A program made the translations under genes and the position numbers. From the NCBI GenBank assembly GCA_016215705.1, contig JACRIR010000242.1, positions 1 through 16,865 on the forward strand: DNA of 16,865 bases. The letters are read 5' to 3'. Positions 14,291 through 16,865 of the stretch are shown here, in pieces; within the stretch, counting starts at the first letter, position 1; the number at the start of each line of letters is the position of its first letter. Under the pieces are notes generated by a model. The model did not search any database and was not told the DNA's origin. It saw only the letters and a list, made by a program, of their open reading frames with translations. The stretch is from Candidatus Poribacteria bacterium (lineage in GTDB: Bacteria; Abyssobacteria; SURF-5).

Positions 14291-15650
14291 GCATTTGATC
14301 GAAGTCACAAACGACGACATGATCGGGCAGGTATCTCTGCCACCGCGCACGCCGTATTACGGCTTGCCGCCAATCGGGATGGGGACATGGGCTGCGGAGA
14401 GCACGACAAGCTATGTGGCACGGCTGGCAGCGAATCACTGCATAAGCGTCATTGACCTCGTGACTAATGCCCTTGACGTCAGAACTCGCCGTGACGGGAC
14501 GCACTGGAAGCTGTTTCCAAGGCAAGGGGAGACATTCAAATTAAATGGCGTCAGTACGCTAGCGATGGAATGGGGCCACAAATTAGCAAACCTTACGCTT
14601 CAGCCTTCTCTATCAAAGACCAATTTGGCATCCCTGAGAGGAATACTGCCTAGCACCAGATTGGTAAGAAATACGCGCGCCTGGTGCCACCTCTGCCTTT
14701 GCGAAATGCAAGAAAACGCGGTGTATGAACCCCTTCTTTGGTCAATGCACCATGCGGTGGTCTGCCCGGAACATCACGTGCCACTTTCTACGATTTGTCC
14801 ATCATGTAAAGCGCCAAATACGGCAGCCCTGAGCCAACGCTATACGCTTGGGCACTGCACGCGATGTGGTAGCTGGCTTGGCATATCAAACGCTGAGGGA
14901 AAAGGCCCGCCTACGCAATGGGAAGAGTGGACCACCTTACAAATGAAATCACTGATCTCAGTAATTTCATCGAGTGAGAACGCGCCCAGTATCTCGGTCG
15001 CATATGACAACCTTGAGATACTAATCCTTACGGTTGGCAATGGACGTATGACGCGGTTTGCACAGGAAATTGACACAGATAAATCTACGTGCTCAATGTG
15101 GCTTAATAGGAAAAATTTTCCAACCCTTGACTACTGCTTTCGAATCAGCCTGGTTTCAGGAATAGACGTCGGCAAATTATTGTGTTCAGTGGTATCTCCA
15201 AGTGAGATTGATCGAAGTACCTGGGGGCGGGATGGCCAGCCACAATGGGTGAAACGACCCGTACGTCGAAAGATCGACTGGGAAAGTGTAAAAAAGAACT
15301 TTGAGGAAATCTGCCAAAACAATGAAACACCCTCACCCGGCCTGCGACGTGTCGCAAAGCGATTAGAAGTTGACGGTCGTCTTCTCAAAGAACGATTTCC
15401 TGACTTATGCGGCAGACTAGCACGAAGAAATACCATTTTTTGGGAGAAACGACCTGCACAGAGACATGAAGCGCTGAAGAAGCGCATCCGTCGGATGGTG
15501 ATCAAAATCGCCAAGAACGGTTATCGGCCAACCAGGCGTCGGGTAGCACGCGCGCTCGACCTAACTAGTGGAGATATCACAGACAAGCGTCTTCAAAAAA
15601 TTTGGCGGGACAGTGTGGCCAAGCTGCAAGCTTCGCAAGTATTCTGCTGA
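14274..15650 (+). CDS. tniQ: TniQ/TnsD-like target selector
   Basis: 458 residues if the ATG at 14274 is used (17-base overlap with tnsC); GTG 14196 would give 484. Neither has a clear ribosome-binding site. The opening LPPIGMGTWAAESTTSYVARLA is the TniQ signature. A zinc-ribbon region follows: CHLC (138-141), CPEH, CPSC and CTRC. The long second half has HTH-like stretches (RFAQEIDTDKSTCSMWLNRK and RPTRRRVARALDLTSGDI). This length and tail fit TnsD-type proteins that bind a fixed chromosomal site, rather than the short TniQ of CRISPR-associated elements; no cas genes are present. The neighbouring tRNA-Ile2 is the natural candidate target. AT content is higher in the second half than in tnsAB/tnsC. 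Confidence 0.9.
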   Translation: MSPLLKHLIEVTNDDMIGQVSLPPRTPYYGLPPIGMGTWAAESTTSYVARLAANHCISVIDLVTNALDVRTRRDGTHWKLFPRQGETFKLNGVSTLAMEWGHKLANLTLQPSLSKTNLASLRGILPSTRLVRNTRAWCHLCLCEMQENAVYEPLLWSMHHAVVCPEHHVPLSTICPSCKAPNTAALSQRYTLGHCTRCGSWLGISNAEGKGPPTQWEEWTTLQMKSLISVISSSENAPSISVAYDNLEILILTVGNGRMTRFAQEIDTDKSTCSMWLNRKNFPTLDYCFRISLVSGIDVGKLLCSVVSPSEIDRSTWGRDGQPQWVKRPVRRKIDWESVKKNFEEICQNNETPSPGLRRVAKRLEVDGRLLKERFPDLCGRLARRNTIFWEKRPAQRHEALKKRIRRMVIKIAKNGYRPTRRRVARALDLTSGDITDKRLQKIWRDSVAKLQASQVFC

Positions 15651-15710
15651 AACCGTTATAGCGCTTAGCTCCTGCAGGTTCCTTCTTTTGGAGAAAAACC
15701 TTCCGGCAAG

Positions 15711-15742
15711 AAAAAGCCCGCAAACCCTTTCGGGCTGCGGGC
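15711..15742 (-). terminator. Rho-independent terminator, minus strand
   Basis: Stem GCCCGCA (15716-15722) with TGCGGGC (15736-15742), and an inner CCC/GGG pair. On the minus strand the stem is followed by TTTTT (complement of 15711-15715). It would stop transcription coming from the tRNA side before it runs antisense into tniQ. It lies inside the inferred transposon end. Confidence 0.7.
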
Positions 15743-15804
15743 CTAGACAAACTTAGCCGCTTAGACAGAACGGCTACCGGCTACTTTCTTTTTACTCCGT
15801 AAGC

Positions 15805-15851
15805 TTTGAACAATAAGTCTTCAGTTGCCGAGTTTGAACAATAAAGCTTCA
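15805..15851 (+). repeat. Two direct repeats, probable TnsB binding sites
   Basis: TTTGAACAATAA occurs exactly at 15805-15816 and 15833-15844, 28 bases apart; extended to 19 bases, 17 of 19 match (both end CTTCA). The core ACAATAA(A)GTCTT resembles the TnsB site of Tn7 ends (ACAATAAAGTCTT), compared from memory. Position just after tniQ and before core genes fits a transposon end. The direct orientation is opposite to that of Tn7 sites relative to a right terminus, which is unexplained. Confidence 0.65.
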
Positions 15852-15855
15852 TTTA

Positions 15856-15875
15856 CTGAAAACTTATGGTCACAA
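15856..15875 (-). repeat. Degenerate inverted copy at the candidate transposon terminus
   Basis: The plus-strand segment CTGAAAACTTATGGTCACAA matches the reverse complement of the first direct repeat (15805-15824) at 15 of 20 positions. It holds the ACA (15872-15874) that would be the 3' terminus of a Tn7-type end. ACTGAAA here (15855-15861) is also inverted as TTTCAGT at 15876-15882. The exact end needs an empty-site comparison. Confidence 0.45.
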
Positions 15876-15909
15876 TTTCAGTTAACTCCCGGAAATCCTT
15901 AAATAATTT

Positions 15910-15986
<77 letters not shown>

Positions 15987-15998
15987 GACGTAGTCGTC

Positions 15999-16027
15999 AT
16001 TCTAAGACACAAACCCGATCAAACGCA
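15999..16027 (-). promoter_or_regulatory. Possible tRNA promoter
   Basis: On the minus strand a TAGAAT -10 box (16004 to 15999) lies 13 bases before the tRNA, with a weak TGCGTT -35 (16027 to 16022) 17 bases upstream. The GC-rich stretch after the -10 is typical of stringently controlled stable-RNA promoters. Confidence 0.35.
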
Positions 16028-16031
16028 CAAA

Positions 16032-16059
16032 AAAAACGGGCCGTTGCCGGCCCGTTTTT
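16032..16059 (-). terminator. rpoD terminator
   Basis: AAAACGGGCC and GGCCCGTTTT form a perfect stem of about 11 bp around a short loop, with A- and T-tracts on both sides, about 20 bases after the rpoD stop. It can act in both directions. Confidence 0.85.
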
Positions 16060-16078
16060 ACTTCCTTAAAACGCTTCC

Positions 16079-16865
<787 letters not shown>

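Larger units (their letters stand above)
1..15874. mobile_element. Tn7-like transposon, right-hand part with defence cargo
   Basis: The window carries a tnsAB-tnsC-tniQ operon (10485-15650), probable end repeats just downstream (15805-15875) and a block of cargo genes upstream (two R-M systems, an XRE/ImmA pair and orphans). Beyond 15,875 the content becomes core chromosome (tRNA-Ile2, rpoD). I infer that the right terminus is near 15874, where the plus strand reads ...GGTCACA; this gives a 5'-TGT terminus on the other strand, as in Tn7-type ends. No matching end was seen on the left, so the other end is probably outside the window. The IS3 copy at 1-140 would then be nested in, or next to, the element. 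The extent is an inference; the presence of a transposition module is not. Confidence 0.6.

Noticed and set aside
13157-15650. CRISPR-associated transposon
   Set aside because: No repeat-spacer array and no cas gene is present in the window, and the TniQ is long with a C-terminal DNA-binding half as in TnsD-type selectors.

Overview
The window looks like a gammaproteobacterial chromosome carrying a defence island inside a Tn7-like transposon. The host assignment rests on the right edge: an incomplete RpoD-type sigma-70 gene ending in [11 protein letters not shown], next to a tRNA with a CAU anticodon whose body resembles tRNA-Ile2. I cannot name the genus. Everything left of about 15,874 looks like accessory DNA.

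Layout from left to right. 1-140 is the tail of an IS3-family insertion sequence, which abuts a small ORF (138-359) whose stop codon lies in the IS terminus. 479-1596 holds an AT-rich orphan gene, a cluster of strong inverted repeats and a 63-residue protein. 1676-5675 is a restriction-modification (R-M) system of the MutL/MORC-ATPase type: a helix-turn-helix regulator (-) divergent from a small cytosine-C5 methyltransferase (+), which converges on a GHKL ATPase with a C-terminal PD-(D/E)XK-like domain (-) and a Vsr-fold nuclease that lacks the zinc ligands (-). 5912-8801 is a second, EcoRII-like R-M operon, all on the minus strand: a Dcm/M.EcoRII-type methyltransferase with a ribbon-helix-helix-like N-terminus, an EcoRII-type endonuclease with all four compared catalytic-site residues in register, and a canonical zinc-type Vsr.

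9143-10329 is an XRE repressor plus ImmA/IrrE metalloprotease operon (-), divergent from the transposition operon 10485-15650 (+): a natural TnsA-TnsB fusion, TnsC ATPase and a TniQ/TnsD-like target selector. Beyond tniQ lie a minus-strand terminator and two exact 12-bp direct repeats with a degenerate inverted copy, probably the TnsB sites of the transposon end. The candidate terminus (...CACA at 15874) is 36 bases from the 3' end of the tRNA.

How the parts fit (inference): TnsAB, TnsC and TniQ would insert the element beside tRNA-Ile2. The two R-M systems are its defence cargo, each paired with a Vsr-type nuclease suited to repairing or cutting around cytosine methylation. The XRE/ImmA pair, placed head-to-head with the tnsAB promoter, is positioned to control transposition as ImmR/ImmA controls some integrative conjugative elements. 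That control arrangement and the ribbon-helix-helix-fused methyltransferase with helically phased repeats upstream are the most interesting points. The left end of the transposon is not visible, and no CRISPR array or cas gene is present.
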